Below, piece by piece: positions 53,241 to 63,565 of a stretch of 64,000 bases of DNA. Under the pieces are notes generated by a model, which saw only the letters and a list, made by a program, of their open reading frames with translations, had not been told where the DNA came from and searched no databases. The translations under genes and the position numbers were made by a program. Position 1 is the first letter of the stretch, and the number at the start of each line of letters is the position of its first letter. The stretch is from contig CM023533.1 of assembly GCA_013350335.1 (NCBI GenBank), positions 34,962,170 to 35,026,169 on the forward strand. Direction: 5' to 3'. Source of the DNA: Chimonanthus salicifolius. Lineage: Eukaryota > Streptophyta > Magnoliopsida > Laurales > Calycanthaceae.

Positions 53241-55201
53241 AAGATAAAGGATATTACGACTGACAATCAAAATAAACATTTGATAAAAACCTAATACATT
53301 ATATGATATTCCTCTTGGGACCTTAAAACCACACCTCTCAATGTTCTTAAAGTCAAGATGTTATTTACACCACTTTTCTAACCAATATGAATATAAATGA
53401 ACTTCATATGAATTACTTGTACACCAAATGCATTTTAAGATAAAAGATGTAATTCAGGACGGAGTTATACTTTCAACAGCTACCTGTTCTTCAAAAATTA
53501 TACATGTACACAATTTAACACTAATCTAAGTATTACAACTCGTTTAATTAATTCGATAAATTTCAACCATTAAATAAAGTTGAAATTTTGAAGGCCTTAA
53601 AAATTATACATTGTCTTATCAAAATGAAATTTTACAGACATCATATACAAATCAAGACTTTTCAAACCCTTCCATTCTTATGGGTTTAAGTGGGCCAACT
53701 CAATTGTTTGCTTGAAAATTGTTTATTTAGGAATGATCCTATGTTGTCATTTGAATAATTTTGTGAAACTATTACATCCACTGATAGAACAAATGAAAAG
53801 TATTTTATTAGAAAATCTATAGAGTATATAACACCAGCGTCATTTGATCAATTTAACAGAGGGTCTAATAGTTTTATAAAATCTAAAAAAATATGTTAAA
53901 TATATCTTATCATTTAGAAAGTAATGAGCAATTTAAGTTTTCAAGAAATAGAGCCTACATGCCCAAAATGACACCATTTGCCATTATTCTTACTATTAAA
54001 ATCGTTCTCATGAGACTTTCATGGAATTTTGATTGCAATGGACCTAATGAACTCAATTCCCCCTGACACCCATTGAACCATGAGAGAATTGCATCCATAC
54101 CCACACTCTAATACCATTAACTTTCAAAACTCATCAATCTAACAAGATGAATTTCCATCTTAGTAAAAAGTTATTTTGAAAGTGTTAAAAAAAAAATGTA
54201 ATGTCACATATCCAATCAAAATCAAATTCTTTAGGTATCATATAGAAGCCAACACTTTTCAAACTAATGAAGGCCTATGGTTGAAATTTTCAATTTTCCA
54301 CAAGTTTTAAGCAATTTTTTTTATTTAAATCCAACTTCTTCAAATCGGATCAAAGAAAATTCAAAATTGACTCAATTAACTTATGAATCTAATTTTCAAA
54401 TTCACCCAAGAAATCAATGGATACTCCTCAAAATTTCACTAAAGTTGCTATGACTCTGATTATGAGGAAACTAAAAGCATCTATGGATTACAAAATCCAA
54501 TTTCAATCAAAAGAATGGTATGATATAAGGAGGTGGATAAAATTGGCCTTTTTCTTGAATCAAATTAAGTCCAAGATATGAAATTAAGAGCTTGACCCAT
54601 GTCCATACCGAATGGGCTACTTATTGAAGGAATTTAGGCCCAATTGGACACTTTACCAGACTTTTCTAGTCACAATAAAAAAATGCATAAAAACTTTTTA
54701 ATCTTGTCTTGAATTTCATTTCTTCATTCTAATCATCTTTGTAATCTAATTGATTAATTAAGTTGGGACCTATTTATTACTCGGACGGCTAGATTCGAAA
54801 CCCTACATATTACTCGGACGGCTAGATTCGAGTTTCGTTATTCTCTCACTTTTTCTCTCTTCTGCTTCGTCATTGTCTTTATTCACCAGATCTTAGCAAA
54901 GAAACTATCATCGATAAGCCAATCAGGGCTAAGGTATCACAAATCCGACTAAGATGCTTCGTTTTGTGCTTCGATATTACGAAGAAAAACTGCTATTCAA
55001 ATGATTGTTTAACTTGCAATCGATTTTCATTTTCTGTCGTCTAATTTTAATGGAATAAAAGAATTTCTTTAATTCCTTCATGTCTTTGGCTTAGACTCGA
55101 AAAAAAAAAAAAGGAAAAAGAAAAAAGTCTCGTCAAACATGTTTTTATAAATAAAAAAATATTTTAAATTCGTTAATTTCAGCCAAAATTAGACTTGTGG
55201 T

Positions 55202-55497
55202 CTAGGGCTGCAGTTCGGGTTGGGCGAGTTGGGTTCGTTAAAACCTAATCCGACTCTAGTTGATATTTATGGAACCCGACCCGACTCAATTTCTAAACTC
55301 ATTTTAGTCTAATTTTAACCGGGTCGGATTGGGTCAGGTTAACTTCTAAAATCCTCAACCCGACCCAAATTCCATGCGGATTTTTATCTTCTCAATCTGA
55401 CCCGACCCGGTGACCCAAAAATATCAACCCGACCAGCATGATTTCTAGCGTCGGATCATGCGGGTCGAGTCAAAGCCCGACCAGAGTTGCACCCCTA
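55202..55497. mobile_element. hAT-like MITE with GACCC repeats
   Basis: Ends TAGGGCTGCAGTTCGGGT and, in reverse, TAGGGGTGCAACTCTGGT match well and fit the hAT end pattern YARNG. Flanks CTTGTGGT (55194-55201) and CTTGTGGA (55498-55505) give a 7 of 8 TSD. The interior has many (A)CCCGACCC words. A truncated relative is at 62921-63190. Confidence 0.85.
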
Positions 55498-55611
55498 CTT
55501 GTGGATGAGAGGTACCCAAGTTCTTCATGAAACTTTGTTGTTAAAAAAAATCTCAATAAGTAGATTTTCATTTTTTTTAACCTAACCATTATAAACATAG
55601 CTGCCTAATTT

Positions 55612-55790
55612 CAAGAACAAAGTGATGGTCATGAATCCATTTAAAAAGTGGAGTTCTTAGTTCGATTCTCGATTTTACTTCAAAGGACCACTTCTTATAA
55701 TTATCCAGGTGTGTGAGTAGGAAAACTTGCACACATTTGAAGATTAATCGAATACTTTGATAAGCCTAGACATCTTAGTAAAAAATTATA
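55612..55790 (+). mobile_element. SINE remnant
   Basis: 'CTTAGTTCGATTCTCG' (55657-55672) is B-box-like. The 3' part 'gaaaacttgcacacatttgaagattaatcgaatac...cttagtaaaaaat' recurs at 59265-59352 and at 63480-63565. These are three remnants of one SINE family. 55800-56505 is AT-rich with no feature. Confidence 0.55.
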
Positions 55791-56509
55791 GTTGGCTAAT
55801 TTTAAGAAACAAACCCACCAGATATTGTTGGTAGAACCAAACCTACTTATATTTGTTCAAATTTTAGTAGTTATTTTAATATTCTAATGACTTGTTCTTT
55901 TAATTGTTCTGGTTTTTCTTCTGGGATTTGGTAAGGGAATATAAAAGCGAGAGAGGAGAGGAGAGGAAGGGACGGGACACACAGCTTGCTCACTTGTGTA
56001 TGGGATTTTTCCGTCACAGATGTGTGGCTTAAGGTTCCTTTATTAATTTTGTAAATTAAGACCAATAACGGAATAAATGATGCTAATTTTCATCTTACGG
56101 GCGTAAAATAAGATGATTTTACTCAGCTCCATGCATTATAAGTTTATAACTGTTTGATTAATTACATGCATCAAAATATTTATCTAATAATTCAATTTTA
56201 ATTTTAAGGGATGAGGAGTAACAAAATTCAACAAGCAACGTTTTTTACAATCTGATAGCCCACATGATAATATATCTATTCACATAAACCTTTTATCATA
56301 GGGTGAGACTCATTGTCTAACATAGCTCAAGAGCACAAGATTTTTTACTCTAAAAATCTAGGTATTTGCCCGCCGCATCTATACTCAATTTAACACTCAT
56401 ATAACTTTCACAATTTGCAAATCTAACTCCAAGAACTTACATGCCAAATAAAAGAAATTTTGAAAGCCTAGAAAATGAAATTTTATAGGTACTGTATACA
56501 TGCTGAGTG

Positions 56510-57088
56510 CAGTGTAACAAATGCCGACAAAAATTCAATTTTACTGCGTTTTTATCAGAAAATACCTTATCATGATATTATCGGAAATTTACTGCCACTT
56601 CCATTTTTGGTGGATTGCTGTTATTAACGCTAACTTTTTTTAATGAAAATGTTACTAGTGTTGTTTAGAGCTTATGACTGAAATTCTAAATTCTAAATTT
56701 CTTAAAAAAAAATATCCTTTTATTCTCTTCTTAGTTCAACTCTTCCCTTATTTTGATATTTGATGACTCCAATAATGTTGTTTAGCAATAAACTTGTGTG
56801 GCACTAGATGACATTCTATGATCCAAGAAATGTTAGATGATAAATTATATTTATTTTTTACATAATTTCTAAACTAAATTATTTTCTATAGTATATTTAC
56901 ACTTTATTCACAAATTTATTAATGATTGTTTCAAATTAAATATCATTTTTATTTATGTATTTAGTATATATTTCTCTTATTATGCTAATATTTATAGTTT
57001 TCGTGGGATTTTCCAGTAAAGTTCCCATAAAAATCTAAAAATTTGAAAATATCTCGATATTACTCCCAGACTAATATTTATTACACTG
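56510..57088. mobile_element. hAT-like MITE (TIR CAGTGTAA)
   Basis: CAGTGTAACAAAT at the left and CAGTGTAATAAAT in reverse at the right. Flanks GCTGAGTG (56502-56509) and GTTGAGTT (57089-57096) match at 6 of 8, the TSD length of hAT elements. AT-rich, no transposase. 57100-57760 shows no feature. Confidence 0.78.
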
Positions 57089-57767
57089 GTTGAGTTCATT
57101 CAAACCCATCATCTATGTGGATCCAATGGGGCTAACTAGACAATGTGGATGGAAATTTTATGTGAGGCCTACTGAATGATCGAATTTCTACCATTAGAAA
57201 TGTTATATTCTCTTTTAGATTTAGACATAATTGGAAGTGATGTCCATTTGTACATCCTCACTATTGAATAGATCATGAGAGGTAAAAATATTTATCCAAT
57301 GAGTTTTTATATTAAATAATAAAAAAAATAAGATGATCCAATTAGTCATCCTTTAAATAATTTAATAGTTCTCATGATAATTTATCTATCAATACAATTT
57401 TTTTTTCATAGAATAAGACCCGAGAATTAACATAACTTGTTAGAGCTCTCAGTTTCAACCTCATCCTATCCACATAAGAGGTCTCCACGAGAGGTCTCAC
57501 CTACAAATTGATAGAATTATTTTACTTAATGGGATTGAGCATTTGGGAATGAAACATTTGATTTTAGCATTCTCTTGTTATACCAAATACATAAATAAGA
57601 TGAATTCACTGTCTTTAGTCCACAAGATCAGAATCAAATGGTGTTTTACAATGATTATAAACATTAGGCGGAATAACATTATAAATAAATCACATACCCG
57701 AATCCATGAGATTTGATTAATTATCCAGATGATCTACAGCAGTGTCTATTGCTTTGAGTTGCTGAAA

Positions 57768-58079
57768 TCACCGTCCAAAACCAGAGTGAAAATCAAGTGC
57801 TCCTGCGTCACAGTCAAGAGAAGAAACAACTATAGATTGCCTGTGGATTTCTCTCTCTTTCTCTTCCTTATTCCCTTGCTGTCTCTTTTCATTAGGTGAT
57901 GGATATCTTAATGCAGAGAGAAACCTTATGAGAAGAGAGGAGGACCCATTGGCAGTTTCAAATGCATTAACCCTCTTCCCATCAAAAAGGGTAACTGATC
58001 CATTATTCCTCTTAGCCGTTACCATGCAGCTCATGAATATGAGACCCTTCATTTTGAATTCAAGATGTGTGGGCCACAT
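57768..58079 (-). CDS. Unassigned small protein (103 or 94 aa)
   Basis: A single open frame. The first ATG is at 58079 (103 aa). The ATG at 58052, giving 'MKGLIFMSCMV' and a 94-residue protein, looks equally likely. I do not recognise the family. A short hydrophobic stretch lies near the N-terminus, the middle reads 'SLLIRFLSALRYPSP', a charged segment 'KRQQGNKEEKERE' follows, and the C-terminus is 'ALDFHSGFGR'. It could be a small plant-specific or secreted-peptide precursor, or chance. The flanks are not obviously transposon, which favours a real gene. Confidence 0.4.
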   Translation of the reverse strand: MWPTHLEFKMKGLIFMSCMVTAKRNNGSVTLFDGKRVNAFETANGSSSLLIRFLSALRYPSPNEKRQQGNKEEKEREIHRQSIVVSSLDCDAGALDFHSGFGR

Positions 58080-58336
58080 CAAGGAATAACAGTTTTATTC
58101 TTACACAAATCTCTTCTAAATGACACCCTCTATCCATCTTAATTCTAACAAAACAAGTATCTAAATCTTGAATACCGATATGTTACAGCATTTTTTTAAC
58201 GGTATACCAAAATGTTACAGCATTATTCATAAACCTTAAGAAAGATGTGATGATTTTTCTCCCTTAATAACTAGTACATGCTATCTTTATTAAAATGGAG
58301 AGACTATATTAGATTAGAAATTTATGACTTTTATTA

Positions 58337-58526
58337 CTCCCTCCGTCCCATTTTAATAGTCTCATTTGAAATATTTGTATTTTTTAAGGAACTCTCTATA
58401 TAAGCTTAGCATTCATGTGATCTCATCCATTTTCAACATATTTTGTACTACACAAATACAAATGAGACAATTATTTTGGGACAATTTCAAAATCTATATA
58501 GGACAATTAATTTGGGACAGAGGGAG
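58337..58526. mobile_element. Stowaway MITE (Tc1/mariner)
   Basis: The 190-bp element begins CTCCCTCCGTCCCA and ends with its inverted form TGGGACAGAGGGAG, flanked by TA on both sides (58335-58336, 58527-58528). These are the Stowaway hallmarks. Confidence 0.95.
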
Positions 58527-59264
58527 TACATTTTATTGGGAACTTCATGAGGTTCTTTTTCTTTTATTTATTTATTTTGGAAGGGGGTGACAGTGTCACA
58601 ACCTCCTCCTTTCATCTAGTTCCACCCTTTGAGGCCAAGGGCTCAAAATTTGGCAATTATATCTTCTTCTCAAACATTTTTTTGTAGCAACACTCCATTG
58701 TCTAAAAAAAAATCCCAGTGTAGGTCAATTCTAAAACACAAGATCGAGTGTTGAAAATTTGGAATTACATCTGTACAAGACATTGTTTTCTAGCAACACT
58801 CTGTGTGAAAGAAAAAAAAAACCCTTTTAACTATAAAATTTTATAAAATCTAGGATTTGTCTTGTGTTTCCATAAAACTCCAATGAATTCAAACTTAGTT
58901 TTTCTTAAGAACGGGCATAGGGTGAAATGGAGGAAAAAAGGAGATGAAAATGGGAGAGAGATAAGCTTACAATTATAATTTTGGTTAAAGAATAGACCTA
59001 CATTGAAAGCTTTTTGAGGTGAGAATGGGTGAAATGAGTTTGTGAAATTTAGCACGAAAAGAGGAGGTGAGATAAGAAGAAACTAAGATTTATCATAAAA
59101 TAGTAGTAAAATGTTCTAAGTTAGTAAAAAATATTATAAATATGATAATTGTAATAATACTGACTGCGATGAAGAAGTTTCAAATATTACATAAACATTT
59201 GTATTTTCAAATAGGTTATCTTTGAAAGAAACAAAAACTGAAAGTGGAACTGGTCATAAAATTA

Positions 59265-59352
59265 TTAGGTGTACGTGGATAGAGGTGCTTGCGTATACCT
59301 TGAAAATTAGTCGAGTGTCCTAAGAGATCAAGATACCTTTGTTAAAAAAAAA
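59265..59352 (+). mobile_element. SINE 3' end remnant
   Basis: 'gtgcttgcgtataccttgaaaattagtcgagtgtcctaaga' followed by 'TTGTTAAAAAAAAAAA' is a SINE tail related to 55612-55790. 59355-59905 holds nothing recognised. Confidence 0.5.
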
Positions 59353-59910
59353 AAAGTTAAAACTTTATAACATTTAAATAGAGATAATAAACCCATTGTC
59401 ACAATAACTATCTTCTCTTGACCAAACTTATTATTGTAAATTGTAATTGTGCCTCGAACTTTTGTGGTTTTGTATTAAAATTCTCTCTCACAGCCATGAC
59501 CTTACTAATTATGGATGCCACCTAAGAAATATCAAACGTAAGTCATGAGCTTCGTCATGCACTTTGTGATTGCAAATGGCCATAATACTGCAAATGATGC
59601 ATCTAATTTTCTTATTTAGCAGATGTTCTCTACATTCTTCATGCCCATTTCTTCCCAATGTGCTTCAATTTAAAGTATTGGTTCATTCTAATTGGACTTT
59701 ATTAATTTAATACAAAATTTCAGCCCAATATTTATAAGCAAAATGAAATTAAGAAAAATGCATTAACATCTCATGCCGAAACCACAATACGCTGTAACAT
59801 CAATACAGATAAGGCCTTGACTTTGATCTTTTACGTTTATGTTGTTGTTATTTTTAACTCTTTAAATCGCATGCGAAAGTGGCATGCAACTTTATTTTTC
59901 TCTCTTGTTG

Positions 59911-60095
59911 TGTTAGAATGTGTTGGGCTTGAGCTTACAACTTAAAAAACTAATTTAATATGTGGAGATATTAGCCCTATATAAGTTTTTAAATTTTCAT
60001 CCCTCTTCCCAATGTAGGACTGGTTCGTACTCCAACAATCCTCCCTCGAATGAGAACGACGCCAACCATCCTCTTCGATTAGGGGATACCTGAGT
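59911..60095 (-). mobile_element. TRIM family B-like fragment
   Basis: An LTR-like piece (59911-60037, TGTTAGAATG...CTCCAACA) is followed by internal words 'ctccctcgaatgagaacgacgccaaccatcc' close to those at 63362-63410. There is no second LTR and no primer site, so it is partial. It lies just downstream of the glutaredoxin gene. Confidence 0.6.
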
Positions 60096-60252
60096 CTGTT
60101 CTTTGTTCCAGAGAAAAAGATATGTGCAAAATGTTAACTGATACAAGCAGTTGTTCATGAGCCATACCTGTATATATAAATAATTATATTACATAGTCCA
60201 TCACTGGGGAGGCTATGCTGTGATGTTATTAAAGAGTCTGTATATGCCTGAT

Positions 60253-60258
60253 TTTATT
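60253..60258 (-). terminator. Candidate poly(A) signal of the glutaredoxin gene
   Basis: AATAAA on the minus strand, 9 bp past the stop codon. This is unusually close; weaker A/T-rich signals occur further on. Confidence 0.35.
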
Positions 60259-60266
60259 CTTTTACA

Positions 60267-60578
60267 CTAGACAAATATAGCCCCTGCTGCTCTGAGCATT
60301 GGGACCAATTTACCTTGAACATGAAGTTGTATGACCTCTTGATTGGACCCTACCAACTCCCCACCAATGAATACCATTGGAACAGTTGGGTTACGACGCC
60401 GGAGTTGAAACAACGCCGCCTGGATTTCATTTCCGATGGGATCCTCATCCAGCTCACAAACTTTACCAAACACTGCAAGTTCATGAAAGAGCCTTTTGAT
60501 GGTGTGGCACATGCAACATGAGCTGATACTGAAAATCACCACAGGATTCGCTGACACCAGCCTCTGAACCTTATTCAT
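60267..60578 (-). CDS. CC-type (class III, ROXY-type) glutaredoxin
   Basis: A land-plant-specific thiol oxidoreductase of 103 residues, the usual length for the class. The active site CCMC is at residues 21-24, after 'VVIFSISS'. The cis-proline motif TVP is at 65-67 and the glutathione-binding GGELVG at 72-77. I chose the ATG at 60578 because 'MNKVQRLVS' aligns with the family start. An upstream ATG at 60623 would add a 15-residue hydrophobic extension. The C-terminus is 'AGAIFV', not the ALWL that many ROXY members use to recruit TOPLESS, so it may lack that contact. Family members bind TGA transcription factors in the nucleus and act in nitrogen, stress or flower development; the role here is not deducible. 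Single exon, intact. Confidence 0.93.
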   Translation of the reverse strand: MNKVQRLVSANPVVIFSISSCCMCHTIKRLFHELAVFGKVCELDEDPIGNEIQAALFQLRRRNPTVPMVFIGGELVGSNQEVIQLHVQGKLVPMLRAAGAIFV

Positions 60579-60675
60579 TAGGACAACTAAAAGAGAAGAG
60601 AAGAAGAAATGGGAGTGATTCAAAGGTGTTTCTTCTTGGAAAAGGACTGTGGAATTTGAGCTGCTGAGATTACAT

Positions 60676-60683
60676 ATTTATAC
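60676..60683 (-). promoter_or_regulatory. Candidate TATA box of the glutaredoxin gene
   Basis: TATAAATA on the minus strand, about 98 bp upstream of the ATG at 60578, followed by a purine-rich leader. Confidence 0.6.
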
Positions 60684-61163
60684 ATGAGTGTGGAGATGAT
60701 GAAAAGAAATACAGAATTTCTAGAAAAAAAAAAAAAACTCATGCACAGAGATTGGAGAATGTTACCAAGATATTTTAAAAAATGCGTTCGTATCATTTCT
60801 TGTAGGGGACACAATGGTCCAGGCTTCGAATTGGAATAAAGAAAGGTGTGACATTTCTATTCCCTAAGGGCATAAAGAAGTGTCTTCACTCTTCAATGGA
60901 TGTGCATGCATCAAATGCAAAATCAACAAATTATCATCATTCTTTGCATCTGTTGCATTCATGGGGTTTTTTTTTATTTTCAAATTTACATAATTCCATT
61001 GGACTCAGTATAGACATACTCAAAGACTGGGATATGGGGTGGGTAGATACATAGAATCTTGCATAGAACACCAAAAATCCCTTTAAATATTTGCTTTAGA
61101 TCATTCTTTCATGTTTGTAATGAATGTTCCTAAATAAGGAAAGATCTACATAATATATTATAC

Positions 61164-61337
61164 TCTCTCTATTCTAAATTAGTTGTCTTATATGGATTTT
61201 AGAATTGTTCCAAAATATTTGTCTCATTTATATTGGAGTAACATAAAGTGTATTAAAAATGGATGAGATCACATAGAGCGCTAGCCTTATATAAGACAAA
61301 TGTTTCAAATGAGACAACTATAATGAGACGGAGGAAG
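61164..61337. mobile_element. Stowaway MITE, diverged
   Basis: Ends CTCTCTCTATTCTAAATTAG and, in reverse, CTTCCTCCGTCTCATTATAG, flanked by TA (61162-61163, 61338-61339). The interior shares 'GGATGAGATCACAT' and 'CTTATATA' in reverse with the element at 58337, so it is the same family in opposite orientation. Confidence 0.88.
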
Positions 61338-61464
61338 TACATTTATATATAATAACTATATTTAGTTCACTGTATTTTGGGATGCATCTTTTTCAGGTGA
61401 AACTTTGGACTCGATAGATCTTTTAAGGAGTTGCCATTAATTCTACTTTTAGTGGGATTTAGCT

Positions 61465-61800
61465 TGCCATATTGAATTCTTTAGAAAGACTGCAATCGAT
61501 TTTTGGGTCTTGGGGTTTATAAATACATGGATATTTTTTTCTTATAACCCAGTTTTTAAGGATGAGTCTTATTCATGTGTTTAGCATGATATCAGAACAT
61601 GGTTACCACTGGGATGAGTCGGGTTCGTATCTCCAGTCTAACATGGAGGAGAGAGCTGAGTGTCTCCGACCTTAATGTTAACGGAGAGTGTTGACAAAGT
61701 CTAACATTGCTAGTGAATCTTTAAGTCTTGGAGTTTATAAATACACGGACACTCTCTCCTTACATGCCGGGTTTTTAAGATGAATTTTACTCGGGTTTTT
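61465..61800 (+). mobile_element. TRIM-like element (third type)
   Basis: Two similar LTRs share 'GTCTTGG.GTTTATAAATACA.GGA' and 'GGTTTTTAAG' (about 61465-61586 and 61689-61800). A worn primer site TGATATCAGAACATGG (61587-61602) follows the left LTR and a purine-rich ACGGAGAG precedes the right one. The outer ends are not sharp and no TSD was found. Confidence 0.72.
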
Positions 61801-62063
61801 AATAGACTCAAATTCAATTTAGTACTACAAAATAATAATTTTAGGATTATTGTTTTGGTTAAGCTGGTGGAAGGTAAGCACCCTCAAAATTCCCATCAGT
61901 TTGACTATCCCTTAGTACCTAAAAATTTTGCTGAAAAATTCTTTGAAAAGAAATTCTCTGACCTTTTACAAAATACAGAATAACCCGAAAACAAGTCCGA
62001 GCCAAAGTCATCCTACAGTGCTTATTTGATTTTAAAATAAAATGAAAATATCATTACCTGATA

Positions 62064-62652
62064 ATTCAGGGGTCAAAAAATCGGCTCGGCCGATATCCGA
62101 TACGGACGATATATCGGCCGATAATTTTATCTCTCATACCGATATCGACATTTTCTCTCTCCTCCGATATCGGAACCGTGAAAAAACCGCAAAAAACCGT
62201 GATGAATAGTGGTGAACCGTGACAAAACCGCAAAAAACCGCAAAAAACCGCAAAAAATCGTGGACACCCTGAGAACCGTAAACCCTGAACCGCAGAAAAC
62301 CGTGGAAAACCGCGGAAAACCATGAAAAACCGCGAAAACCGCGAAAAACCGCTAATACCCCTGAGAACCGTAAACCGCGGAAAACCGCGGGAAACCGCGG
62401 AAAACCGTGAAAAACCGTGTAAAAACCGCGGAAAACCGTATCGGTGTTTTAAAATTTTTTTTTTTTTTAAAATACCGATATTTTCGAATATCGGCCGATA
62501 TTAGGGCCGATATTGGGGACCGTTTATCGCCCATATCGGCCGATATTCCAATTGTACGGCCGATACTTATCGTATCGGCCGATATTTCAAGGTTTCAAAA
62601 AACCGATATATATCGGCCGATACGATATGTATCGGCCGATATTTAAACCTTA
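62064..62652. mobile_element. Palindrome-rich hAT-like MITE (TATCGGCCGATA)
   Basis: The ends CAGGGGTCAAAAAATCGGC (from 62067) and, in reverse, TAAGGTTTAAATATCGGCC fit hAT ends (YARNG). Flanks ACCTGATA (62056-62063) and GCCTGATA (62653-62660) suggest an 8-bp TSD with one mismatch. Both halves carry the 12-bp palindrome TATCGGCCGATA or close variants. The middle (62176-62440) is a degenerate tandem array of (AAAACCGCG)-type units. There is no transposase. Confidence 0.78.
62176..62440. repeat. Short tandem array of AAAACCGCG-type units
   Basis: About 20 imperfect 9-13 bp units (aaaaaaccgcaa, gaaaaccgcgg, and similar) lie inside the MITE. GC is locally high. Confidence 0.85.
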
Positions 62653-62920
62653 GCCTGATATTACCTTCTAGTGTGCACCACTGTAGGCTTGAAATGGTAC
62701 CGAAATTCCGTCGAAGTGATAAAGCACAGCGAAATTTCAGGCTAATAACTAGATGAAGTGAAATGTTTTTCTTAGATCTATCTAAATACCCACATTTATT
62801 TTTAAAACAGTTCTTATAATTTTGATATAAATTTAGGAAAATAGATGACAAATATTATAACTCTTTATTTTAATTAACAACTTCTACTTTTCATGTTTAT
62901 AAGAAAAACTATTTAAAATC

Positions 62921-63190
62921 TAGGGCTGCAACTTGGGTCGGACGGGTCGGGTTCTTTAAAACCTAACTTGACCCGAATTTTAACCAAAATCAATCCGAAT
63001 TCTGATCCGACTCACATTTTGAACTCATTTAAGCCTAATTTTAGCCGGGTCGGGTCGGATTAACTTGTAAAATTCTCAACCCGACCCGACCCGACCCAAA
63101 TTTTATGTGGGTTTTTGTCTTCTCAACCCGACCTGACCCACTGACCCGAAATTCTTAAACCCGTCCCACATGATTTCTCGGGTCGTGTCA
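62921..63190. mobile_element. hAT-like MITE with GACCC repeats, truncated copy
   Basis: Begins TAGGGCTGCAACTTGGGTCGG and follows the 55202-55497 element, with more GACCC repeats (63080-63100). The right end is lost where SINE sequence begins. Confidence 0.8.
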
Positions 63191-63565
63191 AAACCTGGTT
63201 CTAAGTTCGATTCTCATTCCATCTCAAAGACTCAATTTTTGTTAGGACTTGGGCTTCTGGCAAAAAAGACTAGTATGTTAGTTGAAATAACCGAAGTCCT
63301 TTATAAACTCCTAATCTCCCTCTATACTTTAAATGTGGGACTCGTTCGCAGCAGCCCCAACAATCTCCCTTCGAACGAAGCTCTCCGAAGGAGAGAGCAA
63401 CGCCGGCCATCCCGTTCACCTGGAAGATCTCCTAAACCCACATGAGGTAGCGTGAGACCTGACTTTGATACCACTTATCTGACATGTGTGGGTTGAAAAA
63501 CTTGCATGTGTTTTGAGGATGAATCGGGTTTTCTAAGAGACTTACACACCTTATACATAAAAAAA
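63190..63565 (+). mobile_element. SINE remnant split by a TRIM fragment
   Basis: 'ggttctaagttcgattctc' (63197-63215) and 'gaaaaacttgcatgtgttttgaggatgaatcgg' (63496-63528) match successive parts of the SINE at 55612-55790. The TRIM at 63240-63475 lies between them. Confidence 0.6.
63240..63475 (-). mobile_element. TRIM family B with only one LTR
   Basis: A minus-strand relative of 28191-28553. One LTR is present (63240-63362, ends TGTTGGGG/CCTAACA). The internal part is 63363-63475, ending at the primer site (63460-63473, TGGTATCAAAGTC). The second LTR should begin at 63476, but SINE sequence resumes there instead. Confidence 0.8.
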
